Assembly (NCBI GenBank): GCA_937916465.1
Contig: CALFTK010000021.1
Coordinates: forward strand, 1-64,000
Direction of reading: 5' to 3'
DNA: 64,000 bases
From: an uncultured Bacteroidales bacterium
Lineage (GTDB): Bacteria; Bacteroidota; Bacteroidia; Bacteroidales; Bacteroidaceae
Part shown: one piece after another, positions 27,651-37,808 of the stretch
Layout: every line of letters starts with the position of its first letter
How positions within the stretch are numbered: the stretch's first letter is position 1
Position numbers and translations under genes: made by a program
The notes under the pieces: generated by a model
Databases searched by the model: none
What the model was told of the DNA's origin: nothing
What the model saw: the letters and a program-made list of their open reading frames with translations, nothing else

Positions 27651-29006
27651 ATGAAACCTTCAATACCAAAGGGTACAAGAGATTTTTCTCCCATAGAGAT
27701 GGCGAGAAGAAACTATATTTTCAATACAATACGTGAAGTATTCGCACTATTCGGTTATCGTCAGATTGAAACTCCTTCCATGGAGAATCTATCTACTCTG
27801 ATGGGGAAATATGGCGAAGAGGGCGATAAGTTGCTGTTTAAGATTCAGAATTCGGGCGATTATTTCAAGTCATTGACAGACGAAGAACTGTTAAGCCGTA
27901 ATGCCCAGAAACTTGCTTCAAAGTTTTGCGAAAAAGGGTTGCGATACGATTTGACTGTACCATTTGCCCGTTTTGTGGTTATGCACAGAGAGGAACTTCA
28001 GTTCCCGTTCAAGCGTTATCAAATTCAGCCGGTATGGCGTGCTGACCGTCCTCAAAAGGGTAGATACAGAGAGTTCTATCAGTGTGATGCCGATGTAGTA
28101 GGCAGTGATTCTCTACTGAACGAAGTTGAACTGATTCAGATGATAGATACCGTATTTACCAAATTCGGTGTAAGGGTGGCTATCAAGATGAATAACCGCA
28201 AAATTTTAGCAGGTATTGCTGAAATGATAGGCCAGGCCGATAAGATAGTGGATATTACTGTTGCCATAGACAAGTTAGATAAGATAGGTTTGGATAATGT
28301 CAATGCCGAACTTTTAGAGAAAGGGTTGCCACAAGATGCAGTTGAAAAATTGCAGCCTATATTGGCACTTTCCGGTACAAACAGTGAAAAGTTGGCTACT
28401 ATAGAAAAGGTATTGGCAGGCAGTGAGACCGGTTTGAAGGGTGTAGAAGAGTGCCGATTTATCTTGGATACAGTATCATCACTTGGTCTAAAGAATACAT
28501 TGGAATTAGATCTTACATTGGCTCGTGGCTTAAACTATTACACAGGTGCCATTTTTGAAGTTAAGGCTTTGGATGTTGAGATAGGCAGTATAAGTGGTGG
28601 TGGTCGTTACGATAACCTGACCGGTATATTTGGAATGCCCGGTGTTAGTGGGGTAGGAATATCGTTTGGTGCAGATAGAATTTACGATGTACTTAATCAG
28701 TTGAATCTTTATCCCGAAAATGCGGTATCAGGAACTAAAATACTATTCTTGAACTTTGGCGCACAGGAATCTACATTTTGTATATCGGCCATTGCAAAAT
28801 TGCGTGCTCAAGGTGTTCCGGCAGAAATCTATCCCGATTCTGTAAAGATGAAGAAGCAGATGTCCTATGCCAATGCTCTTAACATTCCGTATGTGGCAAT
28901 AGTTGGTAGTGATGAACTTGCTTCCGGTAAAGTTACTCTGAAAGATATGGTAACCGGTGGTCAAGAACTGCTTGATATTGATACACTTGTAGAAAGAATG
29001 TCATAA
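27651..29006 (+). CDS. hisS: Histidyl-tRNA synthetase
   Basis: A 451-residue class II aminoacyl-tRNA synthetase charging tRNA-His. Motif 1 region is near the N-terminus (PKGTRDFSP), motif 2 in [19 protein letters not shown], and the His-specific loop [25 protein letters not shown] and the C-terminal anticodon-binding domain follow. Length fits the longer Bacteroidetes form. It is followed after one base by tex. Confidence 0.95.
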   Translation: MKPSIPKGTRDFSPIEMARRNYIFNTIREVFALFGYRQIETPSMENLSTLMGKYGEEGDKLLFKIQNSGDYFKSLTDEELLSRNAQKLASKFCEKGLRYDLTVPFARFVVMHREELQFPFKRYQIQPVWRADRPQKGRYREFYQCDADVVGSDSLLNEVELIQMIDTVFTKFGVRVAIKMNNRKILAGIAEMIGQADKIVDITVAIDKLDKIGLDNVNAELLEKGLPQDAVEKLQPILALSGTNSEKLATIEKVLAGSETGLKGVEECRFILDTVSSLGLKNTLELDLTLARGLNYYTGAIFEVKALDVEIGSISGGGRYDNLTGIFGMPGVSGVGISFGADRIYDVLNQLNLYPENAVSGTKILFLNFGAQESTFCISAIAKLRAQGVPAEIYPDSVKMKKQMSYANALNIPYVAIVGSDELASGKVTLKDMVTGGQELLDIDTLVERMS

Positions 29007-29007
29007 T

Positions 29008-31137
29008 ATGATGAAGATAGAAGAATATGTGGCTAAAACGGTAAGTATTGATATAGCTGCTGTTTTGGCCACACTTCGTTTATTGGAAGGTGGAGCCACT
29101 ATCCCGTTTATAAGCAGGTACAGAAAAGAGGCTACCGGTGGTCTGGACGAAGTGAAGATAGCTGATATAGCAACATCAGCAGCAGCTTTTGAAGAACTTG
29201 TCAAACGTAAGGAGACAATTCTTAATAGCATAGAAGAGCAGGGAAAACTTACCCCTGAACTTAAAAAACGTATTGAGGATTGTTACGACAAGACAGAACT
29301 TGAAGATATCTATCTGCCATATAAACCCAAACGTAAAACGCGTGCCGATATAGCTCGTGAAAAAGGACTTGAGCCATTGTCTAAGATCATAATGAGCCAA
29401 CAATATGGCAATGTGGAAGATAAGGCTTTTCGTTTTGTCAAAGGCGATGTTAAATCTGTAGATGATGCTCTGCAAGGTGCGCGCGATATAATAGCAGAAT
29501 GGGTAAATGAAGACGAATGGACAAGAAATGCTGTCCGAAAGATTTTTCAGTATGATGCAGTTTTAGTGTCGAAAGTAATCAAAGGCAAAGAGGCTGAAGG
29601 TGATAAGTATCGCGATTATTTTGATTGGAGCGGTCCGCTGTCGCGATGTTCATCACATAGACTTTTGGCAATAAGACGCGGTGAAAAGGAGGGTTTCTTA
29701 AAATGTTCCATTGCCCCTGCTGATGATGATAGAGTATATGAACGCTTGAACAGACGCTATGTTAAAAATGACTCTTCATCGGCAGAACAGGTGGAGATTG
29801 CTGTTCGAGATTCCTACAAACGTCTTTTAAAACCATCTATAGAATCGGAATTTGCAGCAATATCTAAAGAAAAGGCCGATGCCGATGCTATCAGAGTATT
29901 TGCACAGAATCTAAAACAGTTGCTTATGGCGCCTCCGTTGGGGCAGAAACGTGTTTTAGCTATAGATCCGGGTTTTAGAACGGGTTGTAAAGTAGTCTGT
30001 TTGGATGCACAGGGTAATTTGCTTCACAATGAAACTATCTATCCGCATCCTCCCAGAAATGAAAAGCATATTGCTGAACGCAAATTGCAGAAACTTGTGG
30101 AGCAGTATAAGATAGAGGCCATATCCATAGGCAATGGCACAGCAGGACGAGAAACTGAAGCTTTGGTTACAAACATTCGTTATGACCGTAATATTCAGGT
30201 CTTTATGGTAAGTGAAGATGGCGCTTCCATATATTCTGCATCAAAAATTGCACGAGATGAATTCCCCGATTATGATGTGACTGTACGTGGCTCTGTTTCT
30301 ATTGGACGCAGATTGATGGACCCACTTGCAGAACTTGTAAAGATTGATCCCAAATCTATTGGTGTGGGACAGTATCAGTATGATGTAAATCAGACTGAAC
30401 TGAAAGAGTCACTTGACAGAACTGTGGTTAGTTGTGTGAATCAGGTAGGTGTAAATCTGAATACAGCAAGCCAATATCTGCTAACATACGTTTCCGGTTT
30501 GTCTTCTACACTGGCGAAAAACATAGTAGATTATCGCGTTGAAAACGGCGCTTTTGCAAATCGTAAGGAGCTGATGAAAGTGCCCAGAATGGGAGCAAAA
30601 TCTTTTGAACAGTCTGCAGGTTTCCTGCGTATTCCGGGAGCAAAGAATCCGCTTGATAATTCTGCTGTACATCCTGAAAGCTATCATATAGTAGAGAGGA
30701 TGGCAAAAGATGTTGGTTGCACAGTTCAGGAATTAATATCAAATAAAGAGAATAGGTTGGCTATTCATCTTGAAGACTATCTGTCAGAAGATGTTGGTAT
30801 GCCTACTCTTTTGGATATTATGTCCGAACTTGAAAAACCGGGCAGAGACCCCAGAAATAGCATTGAGGTGTTTAGTTTTGACGATTCTATAAGAACCATA
30901 GATGATTTAAAACCGGGCATGGTGCTGCCGGGAATAGTTACCAATATAACAGATTTCGGTTGCTTTGTTGATATAGGTATTAAAGAAAACGGATTAATAC
31001 ATATATCAGAAATGTCAGACACTTATGTCTCCGACCCTGCATCGGTGGTTTCAATACATCAACAACTAAAGGTAAGGATTAAAGCTGTCGATATGGAGAG
31101 AAAGAGAATATCTTTGAGTTTGAAGGATATAGATTAG
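29008..31137 (+). CDS. tex: Tex family RNA-binding transcription accessory protein
   Basis: A 709-residue protein of the Tex/Spt6-like type. The N-terminal helical part leads to an RNase H-like YqgF domain (LAIDPGFRTGCKVVCLD, residues 320-420), then HhH motifs (VNLNTASQYLLTYVSGL). The C-terminal S1 RNA-binding domain is at residues 635-705 (GIVTNITDFGCFVDIGIKENGLIH). Tex affects transcription and stress responses in several bacteria. The start could be either of two adjacent ATGs (29,008 or 29,011). All expected domains are present. Confidence 0.93.
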   Translation: MMKIEEYVAKTVSIDIAAVLATLRLLEGGATIPFISRYRKEATGGLDEVKIADIATSAAAFEELVKRKETILNSIEEQGKLTPELKKRIEDCYDKTELEDIYLPYKPKRKTRADIAREKGLEPLSKIIMSQQYGNVEDKAFRFVKGDVKSVDDALQGARDIIAEWVNEDEWTRNAVRKIFQYDAVLVSKVIKGKEAEGDKYRDYFDWSGPLSRCSSHRLLAIRRGEKEGFLKCSIAPADDDRVYERLNRRYVKNDSSSAEQVEIAVRDSYKRLLKPSIESEFAAISKEKADADAIRVFAQNLKQLLMAPPLGQKRVLAIDPGFRTGCKVVCLDAQGNLLHNETIYPHPPRNEKHIAERKLQKLVEQYKIEAISIGNGTAGRETEALVTNIRYDRNIQVFMVSEDGASIYSASKIARDEFPDYDVTVRGSVSIGRRLMDPLAELVKIDPKSIGVGQYQYDVNQTELKESLDRTVVSCVNQVGVNLNTASQYLLTYVSGLSSTLAKNIVDYRVENGAFANRKELMKVPRMGAKSFEQSAGFLRIPGAKNPLDNSAVHPESYHIVERMAKDVGCTVQELISNKENRLAIHLEDYLSEDVGMPTLLDIMSELEKPGRDPRNSIEVFSFDDSIRTIDDLKPGMVLPGIVTNITDFGCFVDIGIKENGLIHISEMSDTYVSDPASVVSIHQQLKVRIKAVDMERKRISLSLKDID

Positions 31138-31145
31138 TTTTATTT

Positions 31146-31227
31146 GTATCTTTGACTTCGTCCAAGATACGCTCGTTCGGCAAAATGCAAATAAACTTGC
31201 TTATGCCCTCACTTATTTGTATCTTTG
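31146..31227 (+). repeat. Intergenic hairpin/promoter element, copy B
   Basis: The element begins and ends with GTATCTTTG (31,146-31,154 and 31,219-31,227). GTATCTT at 31,146 pairs with AAGATAC at 31,164-31,170. The last box, TATCTTTG with TTG 20 bases upstream (31,197-31,199), fits the Bacteroidetes promoter and ends seven bases before the ruvB ATG, predicting an almost leaderless transcript. It resembles copy A at 12,119. Confidence 0.55.
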
Positions 31228-31233
31228 CATAAG

Positions 31234-32256
31234 ATGGAAGATTTTGATATTAGACAACAGCACACTAATGGTTCTGATAAGGAACTTGACAATGCTTTGC
31301 GCCCGTTAACATTTAGTGATTTTTCCGGGCAGGATAAGATTGTGTCTAATCTTAGAGTCTTTGTAGAGGCTGCAAACCGTAGAGGTGAATCGTTAGATCA
31401 TACACTGCTACATGGCCCTCCGGGATTAGGTAAAACCACATTGAGCAATATTATTGCAAATGAATTGGGCGTAGGTTTTAAAATAACATCGGGACCGGTT
31501 CTGGATAAACCGGGCGATTTGGCCGGTATTCTTACATCATTACAACCAAAAGATGTTCTGTTTATAGATGAAATACATCGTCTTTCTCCTGTAGTAGAGG
31601 AATATCTATATTCTGCTATGGAGGATTATCGTATTGATATTATGATAGATAAAGGTCCATCTGCACGTAGTGTACAGATAGGCTTGGCACCATTTACACT
31701 GATTGGCGCAACAACCAGAAGTGGACTTCTTACAGCCCCATTGAGAGCTCGTTTTGGAATTAATATGCATTTAGAGTATTATGCTGCCGACACATTAAGA
31801 AATATCATACTGCGTTCAGCAGGTATATTGGGTGTGCCATGTAATATGGATGCAGCATCGGAGATTTCGCGTCGCAGTCGTGGTACGCCGCGTATAGCAA
31901 ATGCTCTGTTACGTCGTGTGCGAGATTTTGCACAGGTAAAAGGTTCCGGCAGAATAACACTCGATATAGCTAAAATGGCGCTCGAAGCTCTCAATATAGA
32001 TAAATTCGGGTTGGATGAAATTGATAACAAAATATTATGTACCATAATTGATAAGTTTGGTGGTGGACCGGTAGGTTTGGGAACTATAGCTACTGCGTTG
32101 GGTGAAGATCCGGGAACACTGGAAGAGGTGTATGAACCATTCCTTATTCAGGAGGGGTTCATAAAACGCACACCTCGTGGGCGCGAAGTTACAGAATTAG
32201 CTTATAAGCATTTAGGTCGTTCCATGTTTCCAACATCACCCGATTTGTTTTCATAA
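31234..32256 (+). CDS. ruvB: Holliday junction helicase RuvB
   Basis: A 340-residue AAA+ ATPase that drives branch migration with RuvA. Walker [10 protein letters not shown], Walker B FIDEIH and sensor [18 protein letters not shown] are present, with the C-terminal winged helix DNA-binding part ([24 protein letters not shown]). I start at ATG 31,234; a TTG three codons upstream is inside the promoter box and is rejected. Length is normal. Confidence 0.95.
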   Translation: MEDFDIRQQHTNGSDKELDNALRPLTFSDFSGQDKIVSNLRVFVEAANRRGESLDHTLLHGPPGLGKTTLSNIIANELGVGFKITSGPVLDKPGDLAGILTSLQPKDVLFIDEIHRLSPVVEEYLYSAMEDYRIDIMIDKGPSARSVQIGLAPFTLIGATTRSGLLTAPLRARFGINMHLEYYAADTLRNIILRSAGILGVPCNMDAASEISRRSRGTPRIANALLRRVRDFAQVKGSGRITLDIAKMALEALNIDKFGLDEIDNKILCTIIDKFGGGPVGLGTIATALGEDPGTLEEVYEPFLIQEGFIKRTPRGREVTELAYKHLGRSMFPTSPDLFS

Positions 32257-32267
32257 ATAAGTCTGAT

Positions 32268-34100
32268 ATGTCTTTAGGGTTGACCGATAAATACCTGTTT
32301 CTTCACTTAGGATTCCATCTTGCACCAGGAAGCGTTTGCGATGGAACGTTGGAGTATTATGGAATAGAGAAGATATATTATAAGGTAGTCCCTGTTGAGA
32401 ATGAGGTTCAATATTATGGTTCTGAGATGCTGAAGTTCCTGAATAGCAGGCCTATATCAGTAGTTTGGGAACAGGAACTTGAACCTTGTAAAGATGGTGA
32501 AATTATTAAAACGCAGTTCTTTGTACCTCCACTAAGTTCGGGTAAATACTATATTGTAGCTTCCGATTCTCCGCATTTTGAGGATGGAAGTTATATATCG
32601 TATCTCTATACTCCCTGTAACCGATTGTCATTCTTGGGAAAAGTATTTTCGGGAAGTAATTTTACAGGTGTGGTTATTGATAATATTGAGGGAGTCCCAA
32701 TACCCGATTGCAGATTTACATTGATACGTATAGATAAGGCACTATACGAAGAGAGGCACAGACTTATCAAAGAGGGCTATTCCAATAAAAATGGTGTATT
32801 GAGCGTAATAGGCATATCGAATGGCGATTATCTGCTTAATCTATATTATGATGACAGCCATTATTCAGCCACTTTTAATTTGCCATACCAAAGTGATATG
32901 CCAATGCCTAACATTGCTAAAGTCCTGACCGATAAGAATAACTATTGTCCCGGTGAAAAGATACGTTATTCCGCAGTGGTATATGTCAGTAATGGTTATA
33001 ATGTGGCAAAGCTATGTACAGATTATGCACTTACCATAACATTGTATGATAGAGATTGGAAACGTCTGTCGGTAAAGGAGATGGTAACAGACGAAGATGG
33101 CTTGGTTTCCGGAACAATAACTATACCTAAGAACGTACAGCCCGGTCGTTACACACTGCAGATTAGTGACGATGACGATTTGGTGAAGACTAAGAGACCT
33201 ATTTATGTCCAGTCAGATATATCCAATTATGCTCCTTGTGTATCGGAAGAGATTATATTCAGAGATGATAATATAGATACCGAAGCTATTCAGATTGAGG
33301 TTGAAAAGACCGAATATAATGTAGGCGATACAGCTATAATCAAGGTTAAAAATAGTTCTGCTCCGCGAACACAGTTTGCTGCAGAGACACGTTTTGGCTT
33401 TTACAGGGCCGATACAATAGAAGGTGAATCGACTATAGAGATTCCTATAGATAACGAAATGTTAGGTGGTGTGTTTATTGCATTCTATTCAATATACAAG
33501 CGTAGAGTACATAGAAAATCACTAACTATAAATGTACCTTTTACTGAAAAAAAACTCTCCGTTAATATAACCAAAAGGCGTGCAACAAAGAAAAGCGATA
33601 TATTTGAAATTCTGGTTACCGATTATAAAGGCAATCCTGTTCAGGCCATAGTGATGTTGTCCGTATGTAAAAAAGCAGATATAATATCGACAGATAATTG
33701 TTGGCAAATATCACCTTGGAGCAAACTGGTTGTAAATTATGTCTCCAGAATAAAGGAAGAGAGTATGTACTCATCTTCTTATAAACTATATCAAAGTAGC
33801 GAAGTTTGTAGTGATGAAGCACCCGATATCCCTGCATTGCAGTATGACAACTATTGTGCAGGTGAATGTAATATAAATGACGGAAAGAGAGTACCGGCAT
33901 TGAAAGAAGTCCGTGGAATAGAGACCGAAATATCGCCTACTCCGCTGTTTATCCATAAGATTAAAACAGATACAGATGGAAGAGCCGATTTCCTGATGCA
34001 GGTGTTGGATAATCCGCAAGACTACGTTTTAAGACTTTCGGCATATACAGATAAACTGCAAACATGTTCCATTCAGCAGGATATGGGTAACTATATTTGA
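32268..34100 (+). CDS. Shortened alpha-2-macroglobulin (MG2-domain) related protein
   Basis: A 610-residue protein with beta-sandwich segments like those of bacterial alpha-2-macroglobulins. VLTDKNNYCPGEKIRYSAVV is the MG2 entry motif seen as TDxxxYxPGxxV, and GVPIPDCRFTLIRID matches the segment before it. Near the end PTPLFIHKIKTDTDGRADFL matches the start of the A2M core domain. Full bacterial members are about 1,800 residues and have a signal peptide and often a thioester; both are missing. It may be a decayed or compact paralogue. It sits 11 bases after ruvB and ends exactly where the convergent TonB receptor ends. Confidence 0.5.
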   Translation: MSLGLTDKYLFLHLGFHLAPGSVCDGTLEYYGIEKIYYKVVPVENEVQYYGSEMLKFLNSRPISVVWEQELEPCKDGEIIKTQFFVPPLSSGKYYIVASDSPHFEDGSYISYLYTPCNRLSFLGKVFSGSNFTGVVIDNIEGVPIPDCRFTLIRIDKALYEERHRLIKEGYSNKNGVLSVIGISNGDYLLNLYYDDSHYSATFNLPYQSDMPMPNIAKVLTDKNNYCPGEKIRYSAVVYVSNGYNVAKLCTDYALTITLYDRDWKRLSVKEMVTDEDGLVSGTITIPKNVQPGRYTLQISDDDDLVKTKRPIYVQSDISNYAPCVSEEIIFRDDNIDTEAIQIEVEKTEYNVGDTAIIKVKNSSAPRTQFAAETRFGFYRADTIEGESTIEIPIDNEMLGGVFIAFYSIYKRRVHRKSLTINVPFTEKKLSVNITKRRATKKSDIFEILVTDYKGNPVQAIVMLSVCKKADIISTDNCWQISPWSKLVVNYVSRIKEESMYSSSYKLYQSSEVCSDEAPDIPALQYDNYCAGECNINDGKRVPALKEVRGIETEISPTPLFIHKIKTDTDGRADFLMQVLDNPQDYVLRLSAYTDKLQTCSIQQDMGNYI

Positions 34101-35999
34101 TTATAGATTTATCTTAATGCCGCACATTGCTGTTGTTCCCGGCATAGGATATCCTGAAAGTGTTTCGTATTTGCTATTCAATAGGTTTTCACCTTTTATA
34201 TATAATGAGATATTCTTGTTAATGATAAAACTATATCTTGCATTCCACAATACATATTGCTCTTGTTGAATGTTTCCCGGTGTAATATCGGTGTACAAAC
34301 CTGCTACATATTGAACTCCTGTTGTAAACCTGCTCCTGTTTTTCAGCCAGTCTATTTCTGCATATAGTTTATGTTCCGGAGCAGACAAAACAGGATTTTT
34401 CATATTCAGATAACTGTAGTTGGCACTTGCAGAAAGATGGTCGGTAATACGGTATTTGCTCTCTAATTCTATTCCGCTGTTTTTTAACTCTCCGCTATTC
34501 ATATTGCGCTTTTTGCCATCTACCATCTCTATGGTTATAATGTTTTTTGCATCTATGTAAAACAGACTGATGTCAAACGACAGTTTACTGTCTAAATACA
34601 AACCGCTATATGAAATTTCGTAATTGGTAAGTTCTTCCGGTTTCAAATCCGGGTTCTGCGGTGGAAACAGGAACATATCTTTCATTGTGGGGTTTCTGTA
34701 ACCCTCCGATACAACCAGTTTGAAATTATGGTTTGAATTTGGGGTGTATGTAATACCTGTTTGAGGAATCCATTTGTTTCCTATTATAGAGTGATGGTTG
34801 TAACGTATGCCTGCGTTCAGTGTAATTCTATTAAACAGTTTTTGGTTTACATTTATATAGCCTGCCACTTCATTACTTTTCTCTTCTACTGCAGGCAGTG
34901 CTTTGCTCCAGGGCGATGAAATGGTACCATCATCGTGTGCAAACCAACCTTTTCCATAAACATTAAAATAGTCGAATCCAACGGTAGTTTTGTTACCATT
35001 TACTATATGGAAAGTCTCATAAAAACTTATTCCCGAAAGTGCATCTTTTGAACGGAAACTATAGGTAAGCGGAGTAGCTCCAATTGCATTACCATCATCT
35101 ATTGTATGGTTCCCAAAGTTTGAAAATAGCATAACAGCACCCGATGCCTTGTTGAAACTATTGGAAAACGATGCAGAAACATTGCCTCTTATAATGTCTG
35201 CTTTATTGTTTACCAATGGTGATAGTACAGTTCCGGGATTTTCGCTGTAAATCTCTGCAATATTACTTTGTACCGAAACAGAATAACTGTCAGAAATTCG
35301 GTAAGATACACCTAAATTGCCCTGCAATTGGTTGTAGTGCATATTTTCGCGGTGCCCATTGCTTTGGTTGTATATAACAGAAGCGTGCGCTTTCAGTTTA
35401 TCCTTGGAATATGATGTTGCTATATTGGACTGCAAAGAGTTATGTGAACCGTATGCCACTGTGGCTGAACCATTAAAACCGTGGTATGCCGGACTGCCTG
35501 TTATTATGTTCATTGTACCACCCATGGCATTTGAACCATATAAAACAGATGACGGGCCACGTACTATCTCTATTCTTTTGGCCATGGTTGCCTGATATAA
35601 ATCAGCAATAGGGTGTCCCATCAAACCAGCGTATTGCGGATGTCCGTCTATAAGTACCAACATTTGTGCTGAATTTGTTCCTCCTATGCCACGTATGTTT
35701 ATACCACCTGCTGCTCCTGTAGATATTCCGTAGCCCATTACGCTGCGTGATGTGCTGAAAAACCCGGGTATCTGTTCATTCAGAATAGTGAGTAGCGATG
35801 GTTCAAATCTGGATTCAATATCTTCACTATCAATAACGGAAACTGTTGACGGAATTTCTGAAACGGGGGACTGGTCTCTACTTCCGGTAATAACAATCTC
35901 ATTCAAATCAATTCCTGCCAATGCATCTTGATTGTTATTTGCCGATAAGGTGCAAGCAAAGGTTAGTGCAAATAGTATTATGCTAAATTGTTTTTTCAT
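34101..35999 (-). CDS. TonB-dependent outer-membrane receptor
   Basis: A 632-residue protein with a signal peptide (KKQFSIILFALTFACTLSA). Next comes a plug domain (VIDSEDIESRF, INIRGIGGTNSAQMLVLIDG, IEIVRGPSSVLYGSNAMGG) and a C-terminal 22-strand barrel ending in an aromatic-poor KINL. The shape is that of cobalamin/siderophore-type receptors, not SusC-type (no carboxypeptidase-like N-terminal domain, and shorter than SusC). DLNEIVITGSR acts as the TonB box region. The ligand is unknown. It needs the ExbB/ExbD/TonB genes near 13-15 kb for energy. Confidence 0.85.
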   Translation of the reverse strand: MKKQFSIILFALTFACTLSANNNQDALAGIDLNEIVITGSRDQSPVSEIPSTVSVIDSEDIESRFEPSLLTILNEQIPGFFSTSRSVMGYGISTGAAGGINIRGIGGTNSAQMLVLIDGHPQYAGLMGHPIADLYQATMAKRIEIVRGPSSVLYGSNAMGGTMNIITGSPAYHGFNGSATVAYGSHNSLQSNIATSYSKDKLKAHASVIYNQSNGHRENMHYNQLQGNLGVSYRISDSYSVSVQSNIAEIYSENPGTVLSPLVNNKADIIRGNVSASFSNSFNKASGAVMLFSNFGNHTIDDGNAIGATPLTYSFRSKDALSGISFYETFHIVNGNKTTVGFDYFNVYGKGWFAHDDGTISSPWSKALPAVEEKSNEVAGYINVNQKLFNRITLNAGIRYNHHSIIGNKWIPQTGITYTPNSNHNFKLVVSEGYRNPTMKDMFLFPPQNPDLKPEELTNYEISYSGLYLDSKLSFDISLFYIDAKNIITIEMVDGKKRNMNSGELKNSGIELESKYRITDHLSASANYSYLNMKNPVLSAPEHKLYAEIDWLKNRSRFTTGVQYVAGLYTDITPGNIQQEQYVLWNARYSFIINKNISLYIKGENLLNSKYETLSGYPMPGTTAMCGIKINL

Positions 36000-36038
36000 T
36001 GAATATCCTATTTGGGTTAGTATCTATTCTTTTCGTTG

Positions 36039-36046
36039 CAAAAATA
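36039..36046 (-). promoter_or_regulatory. Bacteroidetes -7 promoter box for the TonB receptor
   Basis: The minus strand reads TATTTTTG, matching TAnnTTTG, about 40 bases upstream of the receptor start at 35,999. The gene downstream on the plus strand starts at 36,135, so this is a divergent intergenic region. Confidence 0.45.
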
Positions 36047-36134
36047 GTGGTTTTATTCATTTATTCAATACGTAATAAGGTCATTTTGAAAAGTATAGTT
36101 AAATTTGCAGATAAGAATATTTGTTTAGGACTAT

Positions 36135-37364
36135 ATGGTATTGAATTGGATTTGGGTGGCTTTTTTTCTGATAGCGTTTGTGGTGGCGCTGTTGCATCTG
36201 ATATTTGCAGGCGATGCAAGCATATTTGAATCGATAATAAACTCCACTTTCGATTCTGCTAAGACAGGTTTTGAAATATCATTGGGTCTTACCGGTGTGC
36301 TATCTTTGTGGTTAGGTATAATGAAGATAGGCGAAAAGGGTGGCGTAGTAGATATTTTTGCTCGAATGTTAAGCCCGGTATTTTCACGCTTGTTTCCATC
36401 GCTTCCCAAAAATGATCCGGCATACGGTTCTATCTTTATGAATATTGCCGCCAATATGTTGGGTTTAGACAATGCTGCCACACCTATGGGGCTGAAAGCA
36501 ATGGAGCGAATGCAGGAACTGAACAAAGAGAAAGATACTGCTTCCGATGCCATGATAATGTTCCTTGTACTGAATACATCCGGTCTGACTATTATTCCGG
36601 TAAGCGTAATGGTCTATAGGGCGCAATTGGGTGCAGCACAACCTGCTGATGTCTTTCTACCTATTCTGCTTGCTACATTCTTTTCTACTATGGTGGGCTT
36701 GATAGCTACCTGTTTAATTCAGAAAATCAAATTCGATAAAGTGCTGTTTGCTTTCTTTGGCGGTTTAAGCATTTTGGTGGCATTGATAATATGGGGTTTC
36801 AGCTCTATGCCGGCAGTTAAGATAGGTTCATTATCTACATCAGTAGCAAACATTATTCTGGTATTGGTCATAGTGGGCTTTATGGTAACAGGAATAATAA
36901 AGAAGGTAAATGTGTATGAAGCCTTTGTTGAGGGCGCAAAAGATGGATTTACCACAGCAGTAAGAATTATACCGTATCTGGTAGCAATACTTGTTGGTAT
37001 AGGTGTATTCCGTGCTTCGGGTGCAATGGATTTTATAGTGGATGGTGTGGCCTGGTGCGTGGAAAAATGCGGAATCAACAGTGATTTTGTGGCTGCTCTG
37101 CCTACAGCTTTGATGAAACCTTTAAGCGGGAGCGGTGCACGTGGCCTTATGATTGATGCAATGACCACATACGGCGCCGATTCGTTTGTAGGACGTATGG
37201 CATGTCTGTTCCAGGGTTCTACCGATACCACGTTCTATATACTTGCCGTCTATTTTGGCAGTGTAGGTATTAAGAAGACAAAGTATGCGGTGCAGTGCGG
37301 TCTGTTGGCCGATTTGGCAGGTATTTTGGCGGCCATTGCAATGGGATATATATTTTTTGGATAA
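36135..37364 (+). CDS. Nucleoside recognition (SpmA/SpmB-like) membrane protein
   Basis: A 409-residue polytopic membrane protein in two halves. Each half has the Gate/nucleoside-recognition pattern, with NIAANMLGLDNAATPMGLKA and PTALMKPLSGSGARGLMID as the signature segments of SpmA and SpmB. In spore formers these are separate proteins; here they are fused, as is common in Bacteroidetes. It probably transports a small solute, but none is proven. It is divergent from the TonB receptor and is followed by ybeY. Confidence 0.8.
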   Translation: MVLNWIWVAFFLIAFVVALLHLIFAGDASIFESIINSTFDSAKTGFEISLGLTGVLSLWLGIMKIGEKGGVVDIFARMLSPVFSRLFPSLPKNDPAYGSIFMNIAANMLGLDNAATPMGLKAMERMQELNKEKDTASDAMIMFLVLNTSGLTIIPVSVMVYRAQLGAAQPADVFLPILLATFFSTMVGLIATCLIQKIKFDKVLFAFFGGLSILVALIIWGFSSMPAVKIGSLSTSVANIILVLVIVGFMVTGIIKKVNVYEAFVEGAKDGFTTAVRIIPYLVAILVGIGVFRASGAMDFIVDGVAWCVEKCGINSDFVAALPTALMKPLSGSGARGLMIDAMTTYGADSFVGRMACLFQGSTDTTFYILAVYFGSVGIKKTKYAVQCGLLADLAGILAAIAMGYIFFG

Positions 37365-37381
37365 CATAAAATTATAATAGA

Positions 37382-37804
37382 GTGTCTAAGATTGCATTTT
37401 ATACAGAAAACATAAAGATGCCAGCTATTAACAAAAGCAGGGTAAAGGAGTGGCTTAAAGAGGTTGCAGCTTTCTATAACAGGGAGATAGGTGCATTAAA
37501 TTACATTTTTTGTGGTGATGACAGGATTATAGAGGTAAATAATCAATTTTTAGGTCATAATTACTATACCGATATAATTACGTTCGATTACTCTGATAAT
37601 AAGATAGTTAGCGGTGATATGTATGTTAGTGTAGATACTATATGTAGCAATTCTTTGAAATATAAAACATCTTTTGACACTGAATTGCATAGAGTTATAG
37701 TACATGGTTTATTACATTTGTGCGGAATTAACGATAAAGGTCCCGGCGAAAGGAAGATTATGGAGGCTGCCGAAGAGAGAGCTTTATCTATTTTAAACAG
37801 ATAA
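37382..37804 (+). CDS. ybeY: Endoribonuclease YbeY-like protein
   Basis: A 140-residue UPF0054-type metalloenzyme involved in 16S rRNA maturation and ribosome quality control. The zinc motif is HGLLHLCGINDKGPGE: the first two histidines are present, but the third ligand, a His in most bacteria, is replaced in the NDKGPGE segment. I recall the same form in other Bacteroidetes, so this may be a lineage variant, not a lost function. The start is GTG at 37,382, which fits family N-termini (IAFYTENIKMPAI). The next gene begins four bases after the stop. Confidence 0.85.
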   Translation: MSKIAFYTENIKMPAINKSRVKEWLKEVAAFYNREIGALNYIFCGDDRIIEVNNQFLGHNYYTDIITFDYSDNKIVSGDMYVSVDTICSNSLKYKTSFDTELHRVIVHGLLHLCGINDKGPGERKIMEAAEERALSILNR

Positions 37805-37808
37805 GAAT

